DNA from: Draconibacterium orientale
GTDB taxonomy: Bacteria > Bacteroidota > Bacteroidia > Bacteroidales > UBA12170
Reading direction: 5' to 3'
Assembly (NCBI GenBank): GCA_020718315.1
Contig: DYSK01000116.1
Span: 1 to 5,932 of the forward strand
Length of the DNA stretch: 5,932 bases
Shown here: positions 1-5,932 of the stretch, piece after piece
How the letters are laid out: the number at the start of each line of letters is the position of its first letter
Numbering within the stretch: position 1 is the stretch's first letter
The notes under the pieces: model-generated
Told to the model about the DNA's origin: nothing
The model's database searches: none
What the model saw: the letters and a program-made list of their open reading frames with translations, nothing else
Translations under genes and position numbers: made by a program

Positions 1-159
1 TTTGTGACAACGCACTATATGGACGAAGCCGAATATTGTCATCGGGTTTGCATTATGGTAGATGGTCTAATAGAAGCGTTGGATCAACCAAAAATATTGA
101 AAGAAAAATACCACGTTCAAACAATGGAAGAAGTTTTTGTTCAATTAGCAAGAGGATAA
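1..159 (+). CDS. ABC transporter ATP-binding protein, C-terminal end (partial)
   Basis: The reading frame is open from base 1 and ends in TAA at 157-159, giving the last 52 residues of a protein that starts before the window. The segment TTHYMDEAEYCHRV contains the H-loop (switch) histidine at residue 5 followed by the MDEAE signature. This is typical of ATPases that drive drug or multidrug ABC-2 exporters (YbhF/RbbA/CcmA-like). It is followed by the usual IMVDGLIEALDQP strand, where the nucleotide-binding domain ends. The Walker A, Q-loop, signature and Walker B motifs lie upstream and cannot be checked, nor can whether the protein has one or two ATPase domains. The stop codon is one base before the ATG of the first permease, so the genes are almost certainly co-transcribed and translationally coupled. 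The protein would energise export at the cytoplasmic face of the inner membrane. The family is secure; the substrate is unknown. Confidence 0.93.
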   Translation, partial: FVTTHYMDEAEYCHRVCIMVDGLIEALDQPKILKEKYHVQTMEEVFVQLARG

Positions 160-160
160 A

Positions 161-1258
161 ATGAAGATATTTATCATCAAAGAGTTTTTGCAAATATTTC
201 GCGATAAGCGATCATTAATCATACTTTTTGGAATTCCGATAGTACAAGTTTTGCTGTTTGGCTTTGCATTAAAGAATGAAATGCGTGATGTTCCTATTGC
301 CATTCTGGATAAATCAAACGACGAATACAGTCGGCAGTTGATTCAGAAAATAACCTCGTCCGATTATTTTGTGTTGCAAGAAAACATAGCGAGCGAAAAG
401 GAAATAGAAGCAGCATTTCGAAAAGGCATTATCAAGGAATTGATAGTCATTGAGACGGACTTTGCTGAAAAATTGGAAAAAGAAAACAGCGCTCCTATTC
501 AACTAATTTTAGATGCATCCAATCCGAATACGGCCAGTATGATAAATGCTTATACCACAGCTATTTTGCGCGATTTTGAGCGTGAGATAAATCCGGTTCA
601 AGAATCTATTCCAATGCTAATTCCCGAAACACAGATGCGCTACAATCCAAAATTGGAAAGTGTTTTTATGTTTGTTCCCGGACTGATCACCATCATTTTG
701 ATGCTGGTTTCGGCTATGATGACTTCCATATCGATTGCTCGTGAAAAGGAACTTGGAACGATGGAAGTTTTATTGGTTTCGCCCGTTAAACCCATTCAAA
801 TCATCATTGGAAAAGTATTGCCTTATGTTTTGTTGAGTTTTACAAGTGCAATTATGATTTTAATTTTGGCATTTACGGCATTTCAAATGCCTATTGTTGG
901 AAATCTGGCTTTGCTTTTGGCCGAAAGTCTTTTGTATATTTTGATGGCTTTGTCGTTGGGGATTTTTATCTCTACGGTGGCCAATTCGCAACAAACCGCT
1001 ATGTTGCTTTCTATGTTTGCTTTGTTGTTGCCTGCAATTTTGCTTTCGGGATTTATCTTTCCGATTAAAAATATGCCGGAAATCCTTCAGTATTTAAGTC
1101 ATATCATTCCGCCTAAATGGTTTGTGATTATAATCAAAAATATAATGATCAAAGGAAACGGGATAAGTAGTATTTGGAAAGAAACATTGATTATTGCCGG
1201 CTTTACTGTTCTTTTTATCGGTTTAAGCGTTAAGAAATTTAAAATTCGATTGGAGTAA
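161..1258 (+). CDS. ABC-2 type transporter permease, first subunit (YhhJ/YbhR-like)
   Basis: This 365-residue integral membrane protein is one half of the channel of an ABC-2 exporter. It has the family architecture: an amphipathic N-terminus with KEFLQIFRDKR, TM1 at about 19-37, a large extracytoplasmic domain at about 38-167, then hydrophobic segments at about 168-191, 217-240, 251-273, 280-301 and 343-357. The cytoplasmic REKELGTMEVLLVSP motif (about 194-208) follows TM2 and is the characteristic segment thought to contact the ATPase. Its length matches YhhJ/YbhR/YbhS-type permeases (about 370). The ATG lies one base after the ATPase stop. AGAGGA at 151-156 is a reasonable Shine-Dalgarno sequence, which is unusual for this window and suggests coupled translation. 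In this family the pump usually works with a HlyD-like adaptor and an outer-membrane channel. The substrate cannot be inferred; drugs, fatty acids or other amphiphiles are possible. Confidence 0.93.
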   Translation: MKIFIIKEFLQIFRDKRSLIILFGIPIVQVLLFGFALKNEMRDVPIAILDKSNDEYSRQLIQKITSSDYFVLQENIASEKEIEAAFRKGIIKELIVIETDFAEKLEKENSAPIQLILDASNPNTASMINAYTTAILRDFEREINPVQESIPMLIPETQMRYNPKLESVFMFVPGLITIILMLVSAMMTSISIAREKELGTMEVLLVSPVKPIQIIIGKVLPYVLLSFTSAIMILILAFTAFQMPIVGNLALLLAESLLYILMALSLGIFISTVANSQQTAMLLSMFALLLPAILLSGFIFPIKNMPEILQYLSHIIPPKWFVIIIKNIMIKGNGISSIWKETLIIAGFTVLFIGLSVKKFKIRLE

Positions 1259-1283
1259 TTCAAAAAAGCCAAAATCATTCAGA

Positions 1284-2396
1284 ATGAGAACAATATTTTA
1301 TATCATACAAAAAGAGTTTTTGCAAATTTTCCGCGATCGGATGATGTTACCAATCATCTTTGTAATTCCAATTTTTCAGTTGCTAATTTTGGCTCATACA
1401 GCTACTTACGAAATCAAATATGTAAATCTTGGCGTTTCGGATATGGACCAAAGCATTGCTTCCAGAGCATTGATAAATAAATTTGAAGCCTCATCATTTT
1501 TTAGAATACAGGCTCATAGTTCGTCGACAAACCAACTGAACGAAGCGATGCAAAACGGAATAGTTGAACAGATACTCATCATTCCCAATGATTTTGCACT
1601 CGATTTGGAGCAAAAGAAAGCTGTTAAAATTCAATTGATTACCGATGCCGTTGACGGAGCAGCAGCCGGAATTATGAATGCTTATGCGCTCAATATCGTG
1701 AAAGATTTCAATCGCGATATCCTTCTTCAAAGCCAAATATTTCCTCTAAAATCGAAAACAATTTCAGCAAGTTCGAGTTATTGGTACAATCCCGAGCTGG
1801 ATTATAAAACCTTTATGATTCCCGGTATTCTCGTGTTGTTGGTGAGTATTATTGGATTGTTTTTGTCAGGATTAAACATTGTAAAAGAAAAAGAAATTGG
1901 AACAATTGAGCAGTTGAATGTGACTCCAATAAGAAAATATCATTTTATCATCGGGAAACTGACTCCTTTTTGGTTTATAGCCATGTTCGATTTGTTTTTT
2001 GGCCTTGCTCTTGCGCGATTTGTTTTTCAAATTCCAATTCTGGGAAGCGTTGGTTTAATTGTTGGCGTGGCCAGTATCTATTTGGTTTTAGTTCTCGGAA
2101 TTGGTTTGTTTATCAGTACATTGGCCGATACACAACAACAAGCCATGTTTATTGCTTGGTTTTTTGTGGTCATTTTTATCTTGCTGAGTGGATTATTTAC
2201 GGCTGTCGAAAATATGCCCGACTGGGCGCAGTGGATCAATGTAATCAATCCAATTGCTTATTTCATCGATTTTATGCGTTTAGTCATGCTGAAAGGAGCC
2301 GTTTTTGCCGATGTGAGCCGACACATAATCAGCATAAGTATTTATGCTTTTGTTTCGATTGGGTTAGCCACTTGGCGTTACCGAAAGGTGGTATAA
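1284..2396 (+). CDS. ABC-2 type transporter permease, second subunit (YhhJ/YbhS-like)
   Basis: This 370-residue paralogue of the preceding permease lies 25 bases downstream in the same direction and probably forms a heterodimeric channel with it. The layout is the same: N-terminal KEFLQIFRDRM, TM1 at about 22-40, a periplasmic domain at about 41-175, and membrane segments at about 176-199, 226-248, 254-279, 286-307 and 349-364. The KEKEIGTIEQLNVTP motif after TM2 (about 201-215) corresponds to REKELGTMEVLLVSP in the first subunit. The ADTQQQAMF stretch matches ANSQQTAML there. The start is supported by alignment of the two N-termini; no clear ribosome-binding site is visible. It appears to be the last gene of the exporter operon, because the next gene is 209 bases away with its own promoter-like sequence. 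No convincing intrinsic terminator follows it. Confidence 0.93.
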   Translation: MRTIFYIIQKEFLQIFRDRMMLPIIFVIPIFQLLILAHTATYEIKYVNLGVSDMDQSIASRALINKFEASSFFRIQAHSSSTNQLNEAMQNGIVEQILIIPNDFALDLEQKKAVKIQLITDAVDGAAAGIMNAYALNIVKDFNRDILLQSQIFPLKSKTISASSSYWYNPELDYKTFMIPGILVLLVSIIGLFLSGLNIVKEKEIGTIEQLNVTPIRKYHFIIGKLTPFWFIAMFDLFFGLALARFVFQIPILGSVGLIVGVASIYLVLVLGIGLFISTLADTQQQAMFIAWFFVVIFILLSGLFTAVENMPDWAQWINVINPIAYFIDFMRLVMLKGAVFADVSRHIISISIYAFVSIGLATWRYRKVV

Positions 2397-2605
2397 AACT
2401 GCATTTTTAAGCGCCCAACGAATATGAAAAATAAATGCTTAAACATAGTAGCGCAAACGTATGCGTGAATATTTTAGCTCGGAATAAATTTCTGCGCAAA
2501 GATTATTAGTACTTTCGCAAACTGATTAATTCGACTTAACCAAACGTTTGATCATTGAACCAAAAAATAGTAAAAACGATCTATATTGATCAAAAAAACG
2601 AATAT
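2397..2605 (+). promoter_or_regulatory. Intergenic region with candidate promoter for the phosphofructokinase gene
   Basis: This 209-base gap holds no convincing gene. The best promoter candidate is TACTTTCG at 2510-2517, which matches the Bacteroidota -7 element TAnnTTTG at all but one fixed position. The -33 side (TCTG at 2491-2494) is a weak match to TTTG. If used, transcription would begin near 2522-2525 and leave a leader of about 80 bases. Between this box and the start codon lie a perfect 10-bp palindrome, CAAACGTTTG (2541-2550), and two copies of TTGATCA (2548-2554 and 2586-2592). These could be regulator sites or chance. No Shine-Dalgarno sequence precedes the ATG at 2606, as is common in this phylum. 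Confidence 0.4.
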
Positions 2606-3700
2606 ATGAAAAGAGTTTTAGTTTTAACTGGAGGTGGAGATTGCCCGGGATTGAACGCAGTTATCCGCGCCATTGTTAAACGTGCTTCTCAGGAAAAAGA
2701 TTGGGAAGTTGTTGGGAGTATTCAAGCTTTCAATGGTGTTCTTTGGGAACCTACTGAAATAAAAATCCTCGATAGTAAAGCTGTTAAAGGAATTCATTAT
2801 CAGGGTGGAACCATCATTGAGACAACAAATAAAGGAGGCCCATTTGCTTGGCCGGTAAAAAATAATGACGGAACCTGGTCTTCTGTCGATCGCTCCGATG
2901 AAATGATTCGGAAATTGCAATTTATGGGCATCGATGCCGTAATCAATATTGGCGGAGATGGATCACAAAAAATTTCGCAGCTTCTCTACGAAAAAGGATT
3001 AAATATAATTGGGGTTCCAAAAACCATCGACAACGATTTATCTGCAACCGATTCTACTTTTGGTTACCAAACTGCCGTAGAAATAGCTACCGACGCAGTG
3101 GACAAGCTGGTTACAACTGCCGCTTCGCACAATCGTGTTTTTGCAATGGAGGTGATGGGCAGATATGCCGGATGGATTGCCATGAATGCTGCTGTGGCCG
3201 GTGGAGCCGATGTTTGTTTGATTCCGGAAATTCCATACGACATTCATAAAGTTTTGGAAAAAGTTCAAAGTCGTTTTGTGAAAGATCGCGGTTTCGCCGT
3301 AATGGTTGTTTCAGAAGGAGCCCGCCCAAAAAATGGTAAAATGTCTTTTACCAAGAACGAAGAAGTAGGATACGAAAACCTAAAACTGGGCGGCATTTCT
3401 TCGCAAGTACTCAAAGAATTGAAAGAAGCCGGTTGCAATGCCGATATGAGAAATGTTATGTTGGGACATCTACAACGTGGAGGAATTCCTATTGCATACG
3501 ACCGTGTTTTAGCCGCTCAATTTGGGGTGAAAGCCTTTGAAATGGTACTCAACAAAGAATTTGGCCGCATGGTATCTTATCAACATCCTGAAATCACTTC
3601 CGTTTTGCTGAAAGAAGCCATTGGTCGTCCAAACTTGGTAACACTTGATAATGCATTGGTAAAGACCTGTCAGGGTTTAGGAATATCATTGGGAATCTAA
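2606..3700 (+). CDS. pfkA: 6-phosphofructokinase (group III PFK-A family)
   Basis: This 364-residue cytosolic enzyme phosphorylates fructose 6-phosphate to fructose 1,6-bisphosphate in glycolysis. Visible family motifs are the phosphate-binding GGGDCPGLNAVIR (9-21), NIGGDGSQ (114-121), VPKTIDND with catalytic Asp142 (137-144), MGRYAGW (184-190), PEIP with Glu208, and MLGHLQRGG (285-293) with sugar-phosphate-binding His288 and Arg291. Gly119, equivalent to E. coli Gly104, favours ATP over pyrophosphate as donor. Lys139, where E. coli has Gly124, is seen in pyrophosphate enzymes and in group III ATP enzymes. ATP dependence is therefore likely but not certain. The protein is longer than E. coli PfkA (about 320). 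The ATG at 2606 was chosen because MKRVLVLTGGG matches the family start; an upstream in-frame TTG at 2555 would add 17 lysine-rich residues with no family counterpart. It is a single-gene unit closed by the hairpin at 3741-3775. Confidence 0.95.
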   Translation: MKRVLVLTGGGDCPGLNAVIRAIVKRASQEKDWEVVGSIQAFNGVLWEPTEIKILDSKAVKGIHYQGGTIIETTNKGGPFAWPVKNNDGTWSSVDRSDEMIRKLQFMGIDAVINIGGDGSQKISQLLYEKGLNIIGVPKTIDNDLSATDSTFGYQTAVEIATDAVDKLVTTAASHNRVFAMEVMGRYAGWIAMNAAVAGGADVCLIPEIPYDIHKVLEKVQSRFVKDRGFAVMVVSEGARPKNGKMSFTKNEEVGYENLKLGGISSQVLKELKEAGCNADMRNVMLGHLQRGGIPIAYDRVLAAQFGVKAFEMVLNKEFGRMVSYQHPEITSVLLKEAIGRPNLVTLDNALVKTCQGLGISLGI

Positions 3701-3740
3701 ACAGATTGATCGTTCCCAATAGGAAAATGGATTCAGTTCC

Positions 3741-3775
3741 AAAAAAAAGGGTTCTGCTTCAAAACCCTTTTTTTT
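3741..3775 (+). terminator. Intrinsic terminator after phosphofructokinase
   Basis: The arms 3741-3753 and 3763-3775 are perfect 13-base inverted repeats (A8-GGG-TT and AA-CCC-T8) around a 9-base loop. The right arm ends in eight T residues, so the RNA forms a hairpin with a U tract directly after the phosphofructokinase stop (40 bases downstream). The A-rich left arm also makes it T-rich when read in reverse, so it could act in both directions. It separates phosphofructokinase from the tryptophanase unit. Confidence 0.85.
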
Positions 3776-3970
3776 GTGTTCGAATCTTCGCCTTTCAGAA
3801 AAATAATTAGATTTGTAAATCAAATTAGGGAAAATGAAAGATTCTTTATTCTATCGGTTTACCTTTTCTCATCTTTATCTCAATATCAAAAAAAGAGATA
3901 CCTATCATTTTTAGTTGTTTTTTCTATCGTCCTATTTTTTTCGTAGTATTTCATTTAAAAATATTTTGTT
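3776..3970 (+). promoter_or_regulatory. Tryptophanase promoter and leader region
   Basis: This AT-rich stretch lies between the terminator and the tryptophanase ATG. TAGATTTG at 3808-3815 is an exact match to the Bacteroidota -7 element TAnnTTTG. TTCG at 3787-3790 is a one-mismatch -33 candidate, though its 17-base spacing is slightly short. Transcription from here would give an untranslated leader of roughly 150 bases, long for a simple gene. The leader contains a possible 26-codon ORF (3834-3914, ATG to TAG) preceded by TTAGGG, then a pyrimidine-rich run (about 3909-3942). No Shine-Dalgarno sequence is seen before the tryptophanase ATG. The promoter call is reasonable; a regulatory role for the leader is inference. 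Confidence 0.5.
3804..3827. repeat. Imperfect 24-bp palindrome, candidate operator of tryptophanase
   Basis: The arms read TAATT-a-GATTT on the left and AAATC-a-AATTA on the right around a central GT. Twenty of the 24 positions are self-complementary. The palindrome covers the whole TAGATTTG promoter-like box (3808-3815), which is where a dimeric regulator would block or modulate transcription. It does not match the CRP consensus (TGTGA-N6-TCACA). The low GC content means such a palindrome could arise by chance, so the operator role is only a proposal. Confidence 0.35.
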
Positions 3971-5347
3971 ATGCAATTGCCTTTTGCAGAATCATTTAAG
4001 ATAAAAATGGTGGAGACCATTCAGAAAAGTACGCGTCCGGAACGCGAACAATGGATCAAAGAAGCCAAATACAATTTGTTCAACCTCAAAAGCAATCAGG
4101 TTTTTATCGACCTGCTTACCGATTCGGGAACGGGAGCCATGAGCGACAAACAGTGGTCGGAATTGATGTTGGGCGACGAAAGTTATGCCGGCGCCAGTTC
4201 CTATTACAAGATGAAAAATGCTATCCAAGCTATTCTTGGATTTCCCTATTTTTTGCCTACACATCAAGGAAGAGCCGCCGAAAATGTGCTTTTCTCCGTG
4301 CTGGTGAAAGAAGGTATGCTCGTTCCCGGAAACTCCCATTTCGATACCACCAAAGGTCATATTGAATTTCGAAAAGCTACTGCCATCGATTGTACGATCC
4401 ACGAAGCGTTCGACACAACGGTTTACCACGATTTTAAAGGAAATGTGGATCTGGAAAAACTCGAAATGGTATTAAAATCGAATCCTTTGGAAAAAATCCC
4501 GATGATTATCATGACCATTACCAACAATTCGGCTGGCGGCCAGCCTGTTTCGATGCAAAATTTGCGCGATGTGTATGCATTGGCTCAAAAATACGGGATT
4601 CGGGTGCTTTTTGATTCAGCGCGATTTGCCGAAAATGCTTATTTTATCAAGCTGCGCGAAAAAGGTTATGAAAACAAAAGCATCAAGGAAATTGTGCAGG
4701 AAATGTTTTCTTATGCCGATGTTATGACCATGAGTGCAAAGAAAGATGCCATTGTTAATATGGGTGGTTTTATTGGTTTTAAAGACGAAGAATTGTTTAA
4801 ACAAGCCAGCGTGTTCGGAATCGTATTCGAAGGTTTTATCACTTACGGAGGAATGTCGGGACGCGATATGAATGCTTTGGCGCAAGGACTAGACGAAGGA
4901 ACGGAATTTGATACGCTGGATTCCCGAATAAAACAAACGGCTTATCTTGGCAGTCGATTGAAAGAATTTGGTGTTCCCATGCAGGAACCCTTTGGCGGTC
5001 ATGCTATTTTTGTGGATGTAAAACGCTTTTTGCCTCATCTTCCAAAAGAAGAATTTCCGGCGCAAACGCTTGCCATCGAACTCTATTTGGAAGCAGGCAT
5101 TCGCGCTGTGGAAATTGGAGCCATCATGGCCGATCGGGATCCAATTACGCGCGAAAATCGTTTCCCTGATTTGGAATTGATTCGAATGGCTATCCCACGA
5201 CGAACTTATACCAACAATCACATGGACTATGTAGCTGTTGCTCTGGGAAATGTTTTTGTTCGTAGAAATGAAATCAAACGTGGAGTAAAAATTGTGAAAG
5301 AAGCGCCCATTATGAGGCATTTTACGGTGGAATTGGAAAGACTTTAA
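3971..5347 (+). CDS. tnaA: Tryptophanase (tryptophan indole-lyase), PLP-dependent
   Basis: This 458-residue cytosolic enzyme belongs to the beta-eliminating lyase family and should cleave L-tryptophan to indole, pyruvate and ammonia. Family motifs include FIDLLTDSGTGAMSD (45-59), the PLP-phosphate loop THQGR (97-101), NNSAGGQPVS (185-194), FDSARFAENAYFIK (214-227), MSAKKD with the PLP lysine at 258 (254-259), GGHA (342-345) and IPRRTYT with carboxylate-binding Arg410. The close relative tyrosine phenol-lyase is disfavoured. Position 125 is Asp (Thr in that enzyme), the AVEIG motif (379-383) lacks its substrate-binding Arg, and MRHF supplies the His450 equivalent of E. coli TnaA His463. Tyr72 matches TnaA Tyr74. 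The protein lacks the insertion of about a dozen residues before FDTT that makes E. coli TnaA 471 residues long. The start is supported by the LPFAESFKIK alignment with LPEPFRIR. It has its own leader and ends at a hairpin shared with trpB. Confidence 0.94.
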   Translation: MQLPFAESFKIKMVETIQKSTRPEREQWIKEAKYNLFNLKSNQVFIDLLTDSGTGAMSDKQWSELMLGDESYAGASSYYKMKNAIQAILGFPYFLPTHQGRAAENVLFSVLVKEGMLVPGNSHFDTTKGHIEFRKATAIDCTIHEAFDTTVYHDFKGNVDLEKLEMVLKSNPLEKIPMIIMTITNNSAGGQPVSMQNLRDVYALAQKYGIRVLFDSARFAENAYFIKLREKGYENKSIKEIVQEMFSYADVMTMSAKKDAIVNMGGFIGFKDEELFKQASVFGIVFEGFITYGGMSGRDMNALAQGLDEGTEFDTLDSRIKQTAYLGSRLKEFGVPMQEPFGGHAIFVDVKRFLPHLPKEEFPAQTLAIELYLEAGIRAVEIGAIMADRDPITRENRFPDLELIRMAIPRRTYTNNHMDYVAVALGNVFVRRNEIKRGVKIVKEAPIMRHFTVELERL

Positions 5348-5352
5348 TAGAT

Positions 5353-5379
5353 AAACCCGAGAAAAAAATTCTCGGGTTT
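5353..5379. terminator. Bidirectional hairpin terminator between tryptophanase and trpB
   Basis: Perfect 11-base arms (AAACCCGAGAA at 5353-5363 and TTCTCGGGTTT at 5369-5379) enclose a loop of five A residues. It begins five bases after the tryptophanase stop and lies 43 bases beyond the trpB stop on the other strand. No long T tract follows on either side, so it may terminate less tightly than the phosphofructokinase hairpin. Its place between convergent genes supports use in both directions. Confidence 0.75.
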
Positions 5380-5422
5380 CACGAATGTTATTGAGAAAAT
5401 AGAGCTGGTTTTGTAGCTATTT

Positions 5423-5932
5423 TTAGGACAAATCACGCTCCACATCTTTGTCGCCTCTGCCGCTTAAATTGATGATACTGATTTGATTTGGTTTGTTTTT
5501 TAGAATTTTTTGGGCTAAAGCAATGGCATGTGCCGATTCGATAGCCGGAATGATTCCTTCTAAATGAGATAGCAGTTGAAATGCTTCAACAGCTTCGTTG
5601 TCGGTAATCAAATGATATTCAGCTCTTTTGCTGTCTTTTAACAAGGCGTGTTGTGGACTAACTCCCGGGTAATCCAATCCGGCTGCAATGGAACGTGTTG
5701 GATATACCTCGCCATTTTCATCTGTCAATGCATAGGAATAAGTACCTTGAAAAACTCCTTTTTTGCCGAGTGTAAGTGTTGCTGCTGTTTCGCCCAAAAT
5801 AGCTCCAGCTCCTCCGCCTTCAGCTGCATAAATAGCTACTTCGTGATCTTTCAAGAAATCGTTGAAAAGACCAATTGCATTTGAACCGCCGCCAATACAA
5901 GCCAAAATATTATCAGGAAGGCGACCTTCGCG
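5423..5932 (-). CDS. trpB: Tryptophan synthase beta chain, C-terminal part (partial)
   Basis: The frame is open from the right window edge to TAA at 5425-5423, giving the last 169 residues of a protein of about 390-400. TrpB joins indole and L-serine to make L-tryptophan with PLP, normally as an alpha2-beta2 complex with TrpA. Visible motifs are EGRLPDNILACIGGGSNAIG (2-21), whose GGGSNA loop binds the PLP phosphate; AAEGGG; the GVFQGTYSY region; the substrate-side EGIIPAIESAHA (125-136); and NLSGRGDKD (155-163), whose Ser157 corresponds to Salmonella Ser377, which contacts the PLP ring nitrogen. The PLP lysine and N-terminal half lie outside the window. The motifs fit the common TrpB1 type rather than the longer TrpB2 type. 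No gene follows it on the - strand before the convergent tryptophanase, so it ends its transcription unit. TrpA, if linked, must lie upstream. Confidence 0.96.
   Translation of the reverse strand, partial: REGRLPDNILACIGGGSNAIGLFNDFLKDHEVAIYAAEGGGAGAILGETAATLTLGKKGVFQGTYSYALTDENGEVYPTRSIAAGLDYPGVSPQHALLKDSKRAEYHLITDNEAVEAFQLLSHLEGIIPAIESAHAIALAQKILKNKPNQISIINLSGRGDKDVERDLS

Noticed and set aside
1970..2410. Open frame of 146 codons on the + strand overlapping the second permease
   Set aside because: It lies inside the permease in another frame, is unusually rich in Cys, Phe and Trp, and matches no family I recognise. It is a shadow of the true gene.
2370..2420. Possible terminator after the second permease
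   Set aside because: Only a 3-bp stem with a GAAA loop (ACC-GAAA-GGT) is visible near the stop, without a T tract, so it is not a convincing terminator.
2452..2465. Small inverted repeat CGCA-N6-TGCG upstream of phosphofructokinase
   Set aside because: Four-base arms are expected by chance, and it does not sit at a meaningful distance from the promoter-like box.
3959..3970. TATTTTG just before the tryptophanase ATG as a -7 promoter box
   Set aside because: It is one base short of TAnnTTTG and so close to the ATG that transcription would begin inside the coding region.
4531..4545. Perfect GC-rich palindrome GGCTGGCGGCCAGCC inside tryptophanase
   Set aside because: It encodes the conserved AGGQP part of the active-site motif, so codon constraint explains it. 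A 1-base loop would not make a normal RNA hairpin.
3992..5320. Several open frames on the - strand opposite tryptophanase
   Set aside because: The + strand frame has continuous, highly conserved enzyme motifs; the opposite frames have no recognisable domains and no start signals.
3971..5347. Tyrosine phenol-lyase as the identity of the lyase gene
   Set aside because: The substrate-binding Arg of tyrosine phenol-lyase is replaced in the AVEIG motif, and the Asp125 and His450 residues typical of tryptophanase are present.

Overview
The window looks like ordinary chromosomal DNA from a member of the Bacteroidota. The sequence is AT-rich, most genes lack a Shine-Dalgarno sequence, and promoter-like boxes resemble the Bacteroidota TAnnTTTG element. 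The protein types (YhhJ/YbhR-like exporter pair, PFK with a GGGDCPGLNAV start, short tryptophanase) also fit an anaerobic or facultative fermenting member of that phylum. The genus cannot be fixed from the sequence alone.

Layout: (1) Positions 1-2396 hold the 3' end of an export operon on the + strand: the tail of an ABC ATPase followed by two paralogous ABC-2 type membrane permeases. The membrane-fusion protein and TolC-like partner usual for this exporter type would lie upstream, outside the window. (2) Positions 2397-2605 are a promoter-bearing gap, followed by a 6-phosphofructokinase gene (2606-3700) that ends in a strong hairpin terminator. (3) Positions 3776-3970 are a leader region with a promoter-like box buried in an imperfect palindrome and a possible 26-codon ORF. 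It precedes a tryptophanase gene (3971-5347). (4) A perfect 11-bp hairpin at 5353-5379 separates tryptophanase from the convergent 3' end of trpB (5423-5932, - strand, continuing past the window).

How the genes work together: the exporter genes form one unit. PFK is a central glycolytic gene with its own promoter and terminator. Tryptophanase (tryptophan to indole, pyruvate and ammonia) faces tryptophan synthase beta (indole plus serine to tryptophan), so enzymes that make and consume the same metabolite meet tail to tail. I found no mobile element, CRISPR array, RNA gene or clearly new system. The most interesting unexplained part is the tryptophanase leader.
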